Assembly (NCBI GenBank): GCA_002372775.1 | Contig: DFIJ01000166.1 | Span: 1 to 5,166 of the forward strand | Direction of reading: 5' to 3' | Source of the DNA: Christensenella sp. UBA3700 | GTDB lineage: Bacteria > Bacillota > Clostridia > Christensenellales > UBA3700 | Length of the DNA stretch: 5,166 nucleotides | Part shown: positions 1 through 5,166 of the stretch, piece by piece | Layout: each line of letters begins with the position of its first letter | Position numbering within the stretch: position 1 is the first letter of the stretch | Notes under the pieces: generated by a model | Databases searched by the model: none | Told to the model about the DNA's origin: nothing | What the model saw: the letters and a program-made list of their open reading frames with translations, nothing else | Made by a program: the position numbers and the translations under genes

Positions 1-988
1 GGAAACGTCCTTGCTTACCCTTTAATAATTCAGTTAATGACTTAACCTTTCTGTTATTAGTTGTTACAGCCTTACCACGACGACCGTTATCGATTAATGC
101 GTCAACAGCTTCTTGTAACATTCTCTTTTCATTTCTGATGATAATGTCTGGGGAGCCGATTTCTAGCATCTTCTTTAGACGGTTATTTCTCATGATAACT
201 CTTCTGTATAGATCATTTAGATCTGAAGCTGCATATCTACCACCATCAAGTGCAACCATTGGTCTTAAATCTGGTGGAAGAACTGGAAGAACATCTAGAA
301 CCATCCATTGTGGCTTGTTATCTGAAGTTCTGAAAGCTTGAACTACTTCAAGTCTCTTTGCAGCTCTTGTCTTAATTGGGCTACCGTCTTTTGCTTCAGC
401 GATAGTCTTATTTAAGTCTTCGTATTCCTTTTCTAGGTCAACCTCTGCTAATAATCTCTTAATAGCAGCACCACCCATTCCTACTTCGAATGCGTTTGAA
501 CCAAACTTATCTACTGCTTCAAGATATTCTCTATCATCAATGATTTGCTTGTATTCGAAATCTGATTGACCTTTATCAAGAACAACATATTTATTGTAAT
601 AAACTACTAGTTCAAGTTCCTTTAGAGGAATGTCTAGTAACATACTAATTCTATAAGGAGCACCCTTTAAGAACCAAATATGAGTAACTGGGCAAGCAAG
701 TTCAATGTGACCCATTCTCTCACGTCTTACTTTAGATCTAACGACATCAACACCGCACTTATCGCAAGTGATACCCTTAGCTCTTGTCTTCTTATACTTA
801 CCACAGGCACATTCGAAATCCTTTACTGGTCCGAAAATTCTTTCGCAGAATAAGCCATCTTTCTCTGGCTTTGTAGATCTGTAGTTAATAGTCTCTGATT
901 TTGTAACTTCACCATGAGACCAGCTTCTAATTGTTTCAGGAGAAGCGATTCCTATTTTAATAGAACTAAAATTATTTACGTCTGCCAT
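1..988 (-). CDS. rpoC: DNA-directed RNA polymerase subunit beta' (N-terminal part, runs off the left edge)
   Basis: Translating the minus strand from ATG at 988-986 gives 329 codons of open frame, starting [20 protein letters not shown] and ending [14 protein letters not shown] at the window edge. RpoC forms one pincer of the RNA polymerase clamp and carries the catalytic Mg-binding aspartates, which lie further on and outside this window. Visible here are the N-terminal clamp segment with its zinc-binding site (Cys60, Cys62, Cys75, Cys78 in CACGKYK...CDKCG), the lid region around [20 protein letters not shown] (232-251), the clamp helices around [17 protein letters not shown] (255-271), and the rudder region from about 300 ([13 protein letters not shown]). 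Switch 2 should follow immediately after KGKQGRF. The start is supported by an AAGGAG ribosome binding site 7 bases upstream. The gene follows rpoB by 11 bases and is surely cotranscribed with it. No frameshift or missing key residue is seen. The spacing between the zinc finger and the lid is compact, without the large insertion found in some other phyla. Confidence 0.98.
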   Translation of the reverse strand, partial: MADVNNFSSIKIGIASPETIRSWSHGEVTKSETINYRSTKPEKDGLFCERIFGPVKDFECACGKYKKTRAKGITCDKCGVDVVRSKVRRERMGHIELACPVTHIWFLKGAPYRISMLLDIPLKELELVVYYNKYVVLDKGQSDFEYKQIIDDREYLEAVDKFGSNAFEVGMGGAAIKRLLAEVDLEKEYEDLNKTIAEAKDGSPIKTRAAKRLEVVQAFRTSDNKPQWMVLDVLPVLPPDLRPMVALDGGRYAASDLNDLYRRVIMRNNRLKKMLEIGSPDIIIRNEKRMLQEAVDALIDNGRRGKAVTTNNRKVKSLTELLKGKQGRF

Positions 989-995
989 AGTTAAT

Positions 996-1002
996 CTCCT
1001 TA
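996..1002 (-). promoter_or_regulatory. rpoC ribosome binding site overlapping the rpoB stop codon
   Basis: Read on the minus strand the junction is TAAGGAGATTAACTATG. The TAA is the rpoB stop codon (1002-1000) and its last two A's form part of the AAGGAG Shine-Dalgarno sequence of rpoC. The spacing of 7 bases to the rpoC ATG is close to optimal. The overlap means ribosomes finishing rpoB release directly on the rpoC initiation site, which favours coupled synthesis of beta and beta'. Coupling is inference; the overlap itself is read directly. Confidence 0.9.
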
Positions 1003-4000
1003 TTCCTTATCGTCGAAGTTGAAAGAGAATGAATCGCTATCATCTTCGTCTTTACCTAGAAGGTCAATTGAAGCGCCATCGTTGTCAACTGATAAATCAT
1101 CGAATGAGATTCCTAATCCGTCATCTTCATCGTCTCTATCAGCGCCTAAATTGCTAATATCAATTTCTTCTGTTGTACCTGGGATATTTTCTGTTGAGAA
1201 TGTATCACCAGATGTATTATGAGCACCTGTACGGAATGTATCCATATCGCTGTAGTCTCTAATACCTACTTCTTCGTTCTTATCGTTTAGAATCTTAATA
1301 TCTAATCCTAGAGATTGGAATTCCTTAATCAATACCTTGAATGCTTCTGGAGTTCCTGGTTCTGTGATTGGAGTACCATGTACGATGGATTCGAAGCACT
1401 TTGATCTACCATTTACGTCATCTGACTTAATAGTTAATACTTCTTGTAGGATATGAGCAGCACCATAAGCTTCTAGAGCCCAAATTTCCATTTCACCGAA
1501 ACGTTGTCCACCGAATTGAGCCTTACCACCTAGAGGTTGTTGTGTAACTAAGCTGTATGGACCTGTAGATCTAGCGTGCATCTTTTCGTCAACCATGTGA
1601 CATAGTTTTAACATGTACATGTAACCAACTGTAACTGGGTTTTCGAAAGCTTCACCTGTTCTACCATCATATACTGTGAACTTACCATTTTCTGGTAAAC
1701 CATTTTCTTTGAATAATGCTTTAATATCTGCTTCTGTAGCTCCGTCGAATACTGGAGTAGCAATCTTAAGACCTAACTTCTTAGCAACATAACCTAAGTG
1801 AACTTCTAAGACTTGTCCGATGTTCATACGTGATGGCACGCCTAGTGGGTTTAACACGATTTGTAATCTTGTACCATCTGCTAAGAATGGCATATCTTCT
1901 CTTGGTAATACTCTTGAAATAACACCCTTATTACCGTGACGTCCTGACATCTTATCGCCGACACCGATCTTACGCTTTTGAGCAACATAAACTCTAACAA
2001 GCTTGTTTACACCAGCTCCGATATCGTCTTTGTTCTTCTTTGTAAATACCTTAACGTCGATAACAACGCCTGATTGTCCGTGTGGTAATCTTAGAGATGT
2101 ATCTCTAACTTCTTTACCTTTTTCACCGAATACGGCTCTTAATAATCTTTCTTGAGGAGTTAATTCAACTTCACCCTTTGGAGTTGTTCTACCAACAAGG
2201 ATATCCTTTGAGTTAACTTCAGAACCGATACGAACGATACCATCTTCATCTAGGTTCTTTAATGCTTCATCACCAAGACCAGGAATATCTCTTGTGATTT
2301 GTTCATCACCAAGTCTATTGATGCTCTTAGCAGAAACTTCGAACTTTTCAATGTGGATAGATGTGAATACGTCATCCTTAACTAAGTCTTCGTTAATTAG
2401 GATAGCGTCTTCGTAGTTGTAACCTTCCCATGACATGTAACCGATAAGAATGTTACGTCCTAATGATAATTCGCCGTTTTGTGTAGCTGGACCATCAGCA
2501 ATAACCATACCCTTAAGAACTTTTTGTCCCTTATCTACGATAGGCTTTTGTGTGATACATGTACCAGCATTTGATCTTTCAAACTTTTGTAGATTGTAAA
2601 CGTCTTCACCAGCTGTTGTTGTTACAACGATTTGCTTAGCATCAACGCTCTTTACGATACCATCGTTCTTAGCAATAACTAGAACACCACTATCGTAAGC
2701 AATCTTATGTTCAATACCTGTAGCGATCATTGGAGCTTCTGGTTTTAATAGAGGTACAGCTTGACGTTGCATGTTAGAACCCATTAGGGCACGAGCTGTA
2801 TCATCATTCTCAAGGAATGGGATTAAAGCTGAAGCTACAGAGATTAATTGCTTTGGAGATACATCCATGTAATCAACCTTTGACTTGTCAACTTCACGGA
2901 TATCTTCCCTAATACGACACATTACACGATCTGATACGAATGAACCATCTTCGTTTAATGGAGTATTAGCTTGAGCTACTGTATATAAATCTTCTTCATC
3001 TGCTTGTAAATATCTAACTTCATCAGTAACGATGCACTTTTCTTTATCAACCTTTCTATATGGAGCTTCAAGGAATCCATACTTGTTGATTCTTGCATAA
3101 GAAGCTAATGATGAAATCAAACCAATGTTTTGACCTTCTGGAGTTTCGATAGGACATAGACGACCATAGTGAGTATGGTTAATATCTCTTACTTCGAAAC
3201 CAGCTCTTTCTCTATTTAAACCACCAGGTCCTAAAGCTGATAACTTTCTCTTGTTTGTTAATTCAGCGATTGGGTTATGGTGATCCATGAATTGAGATAA
3301 TTGAGATGTAGCAAAGAACTCTTTGATTACAGCTGCAACTGGCTTAACATTGATGAATGATTGAATCTTGCATTCATCGCTATCTTGAGTTCTTGACATG
3401 TTTTCCTTGATTTGTTTATCAAGTCTTGCCATACCAATACGGAATTGATTTTGTAATAATTCACCAACGCAACGAACACGTCTGTTAGCTAAGTGGTCGA
3501 TAATATCTGTTGTTCCAACACCATGGCTTAAACCTAAGTTGTTGTTGAATGAAGCTAAGATATCTTCAACTGTTAAGTGCTTAACAACTAACTTTTCAAC
3601 GATATCGTCTGTATCTGAAACGATGTAGTTTTCTAAGTCTTTAGCTGACTTCTTTTCAGCAAGAAGAGCATCTAAAACTGGCTTGTAAACTAATTGATCA
3701 TCGTATTCTGAGTTAGCACCAAATAATTTATCTAAGATCTTTTGAGAGAACTTACCTTGAGTTAAGATGTTAACTGTGTTGTTACCCATAACCTTAACTG
3801 GTTGTTCATCCTTACCCTTTACTGTAACTACATTGATACCAGCATTTTGGATAGCCTTAGCTGTATCAACATCAAGAAGCTTACCCTTTTCTGCTACAAC
3901 TTCACCATCAGCTGTAATAGCATCTTCTGCAAGTTCAAGACCAGCAATTCTGTAAGCAAGAGATAACTTCTTGTTAACTTTATATCTACCAACTCTCATT

Positions 4001-4830
4001 AAGTCGTACTTTCTATCATCAAAGAATAAACCTTCGATTAAGTGCTTAATACCTTCTTCAGTTGGTGTTTCACCTGGACGTTGACGTCTGTATAATTCTT
4101 CCTTAGCAGCATCAAGATTATCGATAGGATCCTTGTCGATTGTGTTTAATAAAAGCTTTTCGTTACCGAATAATTCTACTAATTCTTCGTTTGTACCTTT
4201 CTCTAATAAAGCACGGATAAGAACTGTAGCTGGGAATTTACGCTTTCTATCTACAGAAACTGAGATAACATCATGTTGATCTTGGTGGAAGTCAATCCAT
4301 GCACCTCTTTGTGGCATGATTTGTGTGTCATATCTTTCAACACCAGTCTTTGCGTCCTTTTCGCTTGTGTTATAAACACTTGGGCTTCTTACTAATTGGC
4401 TTACAACTACACGTTCTGCGCCATTGATAATGAATGAACCGCTTTCAGAAATTAGAGGAATATCTCCCATGAAAACTTCTTCTTCGATCATTTCATTTGT
4501 TTCTTTACGTACCAATCTAATCTTAACTTTTAGAGGTACTGTGTAAGAACGGTCACCATCTTTACATTCTTTGATTGTGTACTTTGGAGTGCTATCTAAG
4601 CTGAAACCTAAATAGTGCAATTCAAATCTACCAACTCTGTCAGTAACTGGTGAGAAATCATCCAAAACTTCTTGGATACCTGTTGTAACGAATTCTTTGT
4701 ATGAATTCATTTGAGCTTCAAGCAAATAAGGCATATCTAGAACTTCTTTGATCTTAGAGAAAGAACTTCTTTCTGTTGTGCCATATTTAACTTTATGAGT
4801 CCTTTTTGTAAGGATTGTATCTTGAGGCAT
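1000..4830 (-). CDS. rpoB: DNA-directed RNA polymerase subunit beta, complete
   Basis: This 1276-residue protein is the beta subunit, which with beta' forms the active centre and the RNA and DNA channels of RNA polymerase. Motifs in order: the N-terminal [18 protein letters not shown] (23-40); protrusion segment [21 protein letters not shown] (130-150); lobe (about 150-370); the rifamycin-pocket region (505-572); the active-site segment [10 protein letters not shown] with Glu807-Asp808; the flap region ahead of KIGVGDK (about 885-957); [12 protein letters not shown] with Lys960 and Lys968, the conserved catalytic-centre lysines; and the C-terminal clamp segment [18 protein letters not shown] (1098-1115). 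The homologous core ends near 1183, where E. coli RpoB stops. Beyond it lies a tail of about 93 residues, very acidic in its last 50. Numbering across the rifamycin region coincides with E. coli numbering. Unusual residues there are Asn526, Lys529 and Gln567. The start is fixed by a strong ribosome binding site and an in-frame TAA a short way upstream with no other start between. rplL does not precede it. Confidence 0.99.
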   Translation of the reverse strand: MPQDTILTKRTHKVKYGTTERSSFSKIKEVLDMPYLLEAQMNSYKEFVTTGIQEVLDDFSPVTDRVGRFELHYLGFSLDSTPKYTIKECKDGDRSYTVPLKVKIRLVRKETNEMIEEEVFMGDIPLISESGSFIINGAERVVVSQLVRSPSVYNTSEKDAKTGVERYDTQIMPQRGAWIDFHQDQHDVISVSVDRKRKFPATVLIRALLEKGTNEELVELFGNEKLLLNTIDKDPIDNLDAAKEELYRRQRPGETPTEEGIKHLIEGLFFDDRKYDLMRVGRYKVNKKLSLAYRIAGLELAEDAITADGEVVAEKGKLLDVDTAKAIQNAGINVVTVKGKDEQPVKVMGNNTVNILTQGKFSQKILDKLFGANSEYDDQLVYKPVLDALLAEKKSAKDLENYIVSDTDDIVEKLVVKHLTVEDILASFNNNLGLSHGVGTTDIIDHLANRRVRCVGELLQNQFRIGMARLDKQIKENMSRTQDSDECKIQSFINVKPVAAVIKEFFATSQLSQFMDHHNPIAELTNKRKLSALGPGGLNRERAGFEVRDINHTHYGRLCPIETPEGQNIGLISSLASYARINKYGFLEAPYRKVDKEKCIVTDEVRYLQADEEDLYTVAQANTPLNEDGSFVSDRVMCRIREDIREVDKSKVDYMDVSPKQLISVASALIPFLENDDTARALMGSNMQRQAVPLLKPEAPMIATGIEHKIAYDSGVLVIAKNDGIVKSVDAKQIVVTTTAGEDVYNLQKFERSNAGTCITQKPIVDKGQKVLKGMVIADGPATQNGELSLGRNILIGYMSWEGYNYEDAILINEDLVKDDVFTSIHIEKFEVSAKSINRLGDEQITRDIPGLGDEALKNLDEDGIVRIGSEVNSKDILVGRTTPKGEVELTPQERLLRAVFGEKGKEVRDTSLRLPHGQSGVVIDVKVFTKKNKDDIGAGVNKLVRVYVAQKRKIGVGDKMSGRHGNKGVISRVLPREDMPFLADGTRLQIVLNPLGVPSRMNIGQVLEVHLGYVAKKLGLKIATPVFDGATEADIKALFKENGLPENGKFTVYDGRTGEAFENPVTVGYMYMLKLCHMVDEKMHARSTGPYSLVTQQPLGGKAQFGGQRFGEMEIWALEAYGAAHILQEVLTIKSDDVNGRSKCFESIVHGTPITEPGTPEAFKVLIKEFQSLGLDIKILNDKNEEVGIRDYSDMDTFRTGAHNTSGDTFSTENIPGTTEEIDISNLGADRDDEDDGLGISFDDLSVDNDGASIDLLGKDEDDSDSFSFNFDDKE
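3232..3312 (-). other. Rifamycin resistance-determining region of rpoB (residues 507-533) with atypical residues
   Basis: The segment encodes [20 protein letters not shown] followed by KRKLSAL. Compared with the usual Bacillota sequence [22 protein letters not shown], remembered from B. subtilis, it has His517-His518 in place of Gln-Thr, Asn526 (codon AAC, 3255-3253) in place of His, and Lys529 (codon AAG, 3246-3244) in place of Arg. Gln513, Asp516, Asn519, Ser531 and Leu533 are the usual residues. Positions 526 and 529 line the rifamycin pocket, and Asn526 is the residue reported to explain the natural rifampicin insensitivity of Spiroplasma citri. Reduced rifamycin binding is therefore predicted but not shown. 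Confidence 0.85.
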
Positions 4831-4925
4831 GTCGTCCCCTCCTTTAATAATTTTCCAGTTTTAACATCAACTTGAGCATCATTTTCATAAAAAACGCGAA
4901 AATACGCCCATAAAATAGTCGTGCG
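4831..4925 (-). other. Predicted rpoB 5' leader (about 95 nt) with two overlapping mini-ORFs
   Basis: If transcription starts about 7 bases after the TATATT box, the rpoB mRNA has a leader of roughly 95 nt. It contains two tiny reading frames: MGVFSRFL (4911-4885) and [14 protein letters not shown] (4888-4844). They overlap by ATGA, and the second ends with TAA inside the rpoB ribosome binding site. Neither has a recognisable ribosome binding site, so translation is doubtful. I see no strong terminator-like stem with a U-run and no recognisable riboswitch in the leader. Confidence 0.45.
4836..4845 (-). promoter_or_regulatory. rpoB ribosome binding site
   Basis: Minus-strand reading gives AAAGGAGGGGACGACATG. 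The AGGAGG core matches the anti-Shine-Dalgarno sequence fully and lies 7 bases from the rpoB ATG, so it settles the start codon. The stop codon of a leader mini-ORF (TAA, 4846-4844) overlaps its 5' end. Confidence 0.93.
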
Positions 4926-4931
4926 TAAATA

Positions 4932-4960
4932 AATATACAGTTGCGCGCTTAATACGTCAA
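4932..4960 (-). promoter_or_regulatory. Predicted sigma-A-type promoter of rpoB-rpoC
   Basis: On the minus strand TTGACG (4960-4955) and TATATT (4937-4932) are separated by exactly 17 bases. Each hexamer differs from consensus (TTGACA, TATAAT) at one or two positions. The expected start of transcription is around 4924-4926. The spacer carries GCGCGC (4943-4948), a self-complementary GC-rich island in otherwise AT-rich DNA. This is the best minus-strand promoter I find between the two genes, and it implies rpoB is the first gene of its transcript. Confidence 0.75.
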
Positions 4961-4961
4961 G

Positions 4962-4987
4962 AAAAATTTTAAAGTTTTTAAAAATTT
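4962..4987 (-). promoter_or_regulatory. A/T-rich tract upstream of the rpoB -35 box (UP-element-like)
   Basis: Directly upstream of TTGACG on the minus strand lies an almost pure A/T stretch with alternating A- and T-tracts (TTTTTAAAAACTTTAAAATT and onward). It occupies roughly -38 to -60 from the predicted start, where UP elements contact the RNA polymerase alpha subunits in highly expressed genes. The composition and position fit. The surrounding region is also AT-rich, so this is a suggestion only. Confidence 0.4.
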
Positions 4988-5008
4988 CTTCAAATTCCTA
5001 TTTTTAAT

Positions 5009-5030
5009 TGTAAATTTTATGTAAAATCTA
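5009..5030. repeat. Intergenic repeat, copy 1 (TGTAAATTTT-type units, degenerate pair)
   Basis: Two 11-base units in tandem read TGTAAATTTTA and TGTAAAATCTA. The block matches the second copy at 18 of 20 positions when 5008-5027 is laid against 5048-5067, and it begins exactly 40 bases before it. It lies between the rpoB promoter and the divergent gene's promoter, so a regulator binding site or a bent-DNA element is plausible. No regulator family is recognised from it. Confidence 0.6.
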
Positions 5031-5041
5031 ATTTTTGGCAA
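5014..5041 (-). promoter_or_regulatory. Possible second, upstream rpoB promoter (weak)
   Basis: TTGCCA (5041-5036) and TAAAAT (5019-5014) are separated by 16 bases on the minus strand. Both hexamers resemble sigma-A boxes. In sequence this AT-rich such matches arise by chance, and the -10 falls inside the repeat at 5009-5030, so it may be a by-product of that repeat. It would add about 80 nt to the leader. Confidence 0.2.
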
Positions 5042-5048
5042 TTTTATT

Positions 5049-5070
5049 TGTAAATTTTGTGTAAATTTTG
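5049..5070. repeat. Intergenic repeat, copy 2 (perfect tandem of TGTAAATTTTG)
   Basis: TGTAAATTTTG occurs twice without a gap (5049-5059 and 5060-5070). The 11-base period is about one helical turn, so both units face the same side of the helix. The right end runs into TTGACA (5068-5073), a perfect -35 hexamer on the plus strand. No good -10 box follows it at 16-18 bases (the hexamer there is GTGGGT), so I do not call it a promoter. Confidence 0.7.
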
Positions 5071-5105
5071 ACAACCTTTCTCTCATGTGTGTGGGTACTG
5101 TAATA

Positions 5106-5134
5106 TTGACTTAATAATTTTTAAATATTAAAAT
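5106..5134 (+). promoter_or_regulatory. Predicted sigma-A-type promoter of the divergent S4-domain gene
   Basis: TTGACT (5106-5111) and TAAAAT (5129-5134) are separated by exactly 17 bases on the plus strand. Each differs from consensus at one position. Only seven bases lie between the -10 box and the ATG at 5142, so transcription would start at or within a base or two of the start codon. The sequence before that ATG has no Shine-Dalgarno match, which agrees with a leaderless message. Confidence 0.6.
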
Positions 5135-5141
5135 ATAACGT

Positions 5142-5166
5142 ATGAGATTAGACAAGTTTTTAAAGG
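5142..5166 (+). CDS. Start of a probable S4-domain RNA-binding protein (first 8 codons only)
   Basis: ATG AGA TTA GAC AAG TTT TTA AAG encodes MRLDKFLK before the window ends. This opening is characteristic of S4-domain proteins: the RqcP/YabO (Hsp15-like) family, which works with RqcH in rescuing stalled 50S subunits, and the RsuA/RluB-type rRNA pseudouridine synthases, whose S4 domain also starts at the N-terminus. Eight residues cannot separate these, although RqcP-like proteins often begin MRLDKFLK. The ATG is the earliest possible start, because TAA stands in frame two codons upstream (5136-5138). It has no ribosome binding site but a well-placed promoter. It is transcribed away from rpoB. 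Confidence 0.55.

Noticed and set aside
138..341. 67-codon open frame on the plus strand
   Set aside because: It lies entirely antisense to the conserved rpoC coding sequence, has no ribosome binding site and its translation looks like no known family; it is a shadow of rpoC.
989..999. Possible terminator or attenuator between rpoB and rpoC
   Set aside because: The gap is only 11 bases and consists of the rpoC ribosome binding site and a short spacer, with no room for a stem-loop.
1019..1222. 67-codon Ser-rich open frame on the plus strand
   Set aside because: It is antisense to the Asp-rich tail of RpoB. Its poly-Ser content is what the reverse complement of repeated Asp codons (GAT/GAC and GAA read as TCA, TCG, TCT and so on) produces, so it is a composition artefact.
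3767..3955. 62-codon hydrophobic open frame on the plus strand
   Set aside because: It is antisense to the RpoB lobe region, where the beta protein is intact and family-like; no ribosome binding site or promoter supports it.
4881..4920. Possible stem-loop or riboswitch in the rpoB leader around the CGCG and GGGCG segments
   Set aside because: I could not pair these segments into a stem longer than a few bases, there is no U-run after them, and no known riboswitch core is recognisable.
5068..5101. Perfect TTGACA (5068-5073) as a plus-strand promoter -35 box
   Set aside because: At 16-18 bases downstream the sequence is GC-rich (GTGGGT) with no -10 box. The nearest candidates, TACTGT and TAATAT, would need spacers of 22 and 27 bases.
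1..5166. Mobile element, CRISPR array, tRNA or novel accessory system
   Set aside because: The coding content is conserved rpoB-rpoC plus the start of an S4-domain gene. No transposase, terminal inverted repeats, regularly spaced palindromic repeats or cloverleaf-like segment was seen.

Overview
The window comes from an AT-rich, low-GC Gram-positive-type bacterium. The RpoB and RpoC N-termini resemble Clostridia (Bacillota), closest by eye to Oscillospirales-like lineages, for example '[16 protein letters not shown]' in RpoB and '[23 protein letters not shown]' in RpoC. The strong Shine-Dalgarno sites and sigma-A-type promoters fit this. Genus cannot be fixed from the window.

Layout: positions 1-988 hold the 5' part of rpoC on the minus strand (329 codons, running off the left edge). 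Positions 1000-4830 hold a complete rpoB on the minus strand (1276 aa). The two form one transcription unit read right to left, with the rpoB stop codon inside the rpoC ribosome binding site. Positions 4831-5141 are a divergent intergenic region of about 311 bases. It carries the rpoB ribosome binding site, a leader of about 95 nt with two overlapping mini-ORFs, a good minus-strand promoter (TTGACG-17-TATATT) behind an A/T-rich UP-like tract, two diverged copies of a 20-22 bp repeat exactly 40 bp apart, and a plus-strand promoter (TTGACT-17-TAAAAT). That last promoter sits so close to the next start codon that the mRNA may be leaderless. At 5142 the first eight codons of a plus-strand gene begin (MRLDKFLK), the typical start of an S4-domain RNA-binding protein such as RqcP/Hsp15-type or an RsuA-type pseudouridine synthase.

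The window is essentially core transcription machinery: beta and beta' subunits of RNA polymerase, divergent from a probable ribosome- or rRNA-associated S4 protein. I see no mobile element, CRISPR array, tRNA or defence-like system. The points most worth a second look are the substitutions in the rifamycin pocket of RpoB (Asn at 526, Lys at 529), the architecture of the divergent promoter region, and the separation of rpoB from the usual rplJ-rplL genes.
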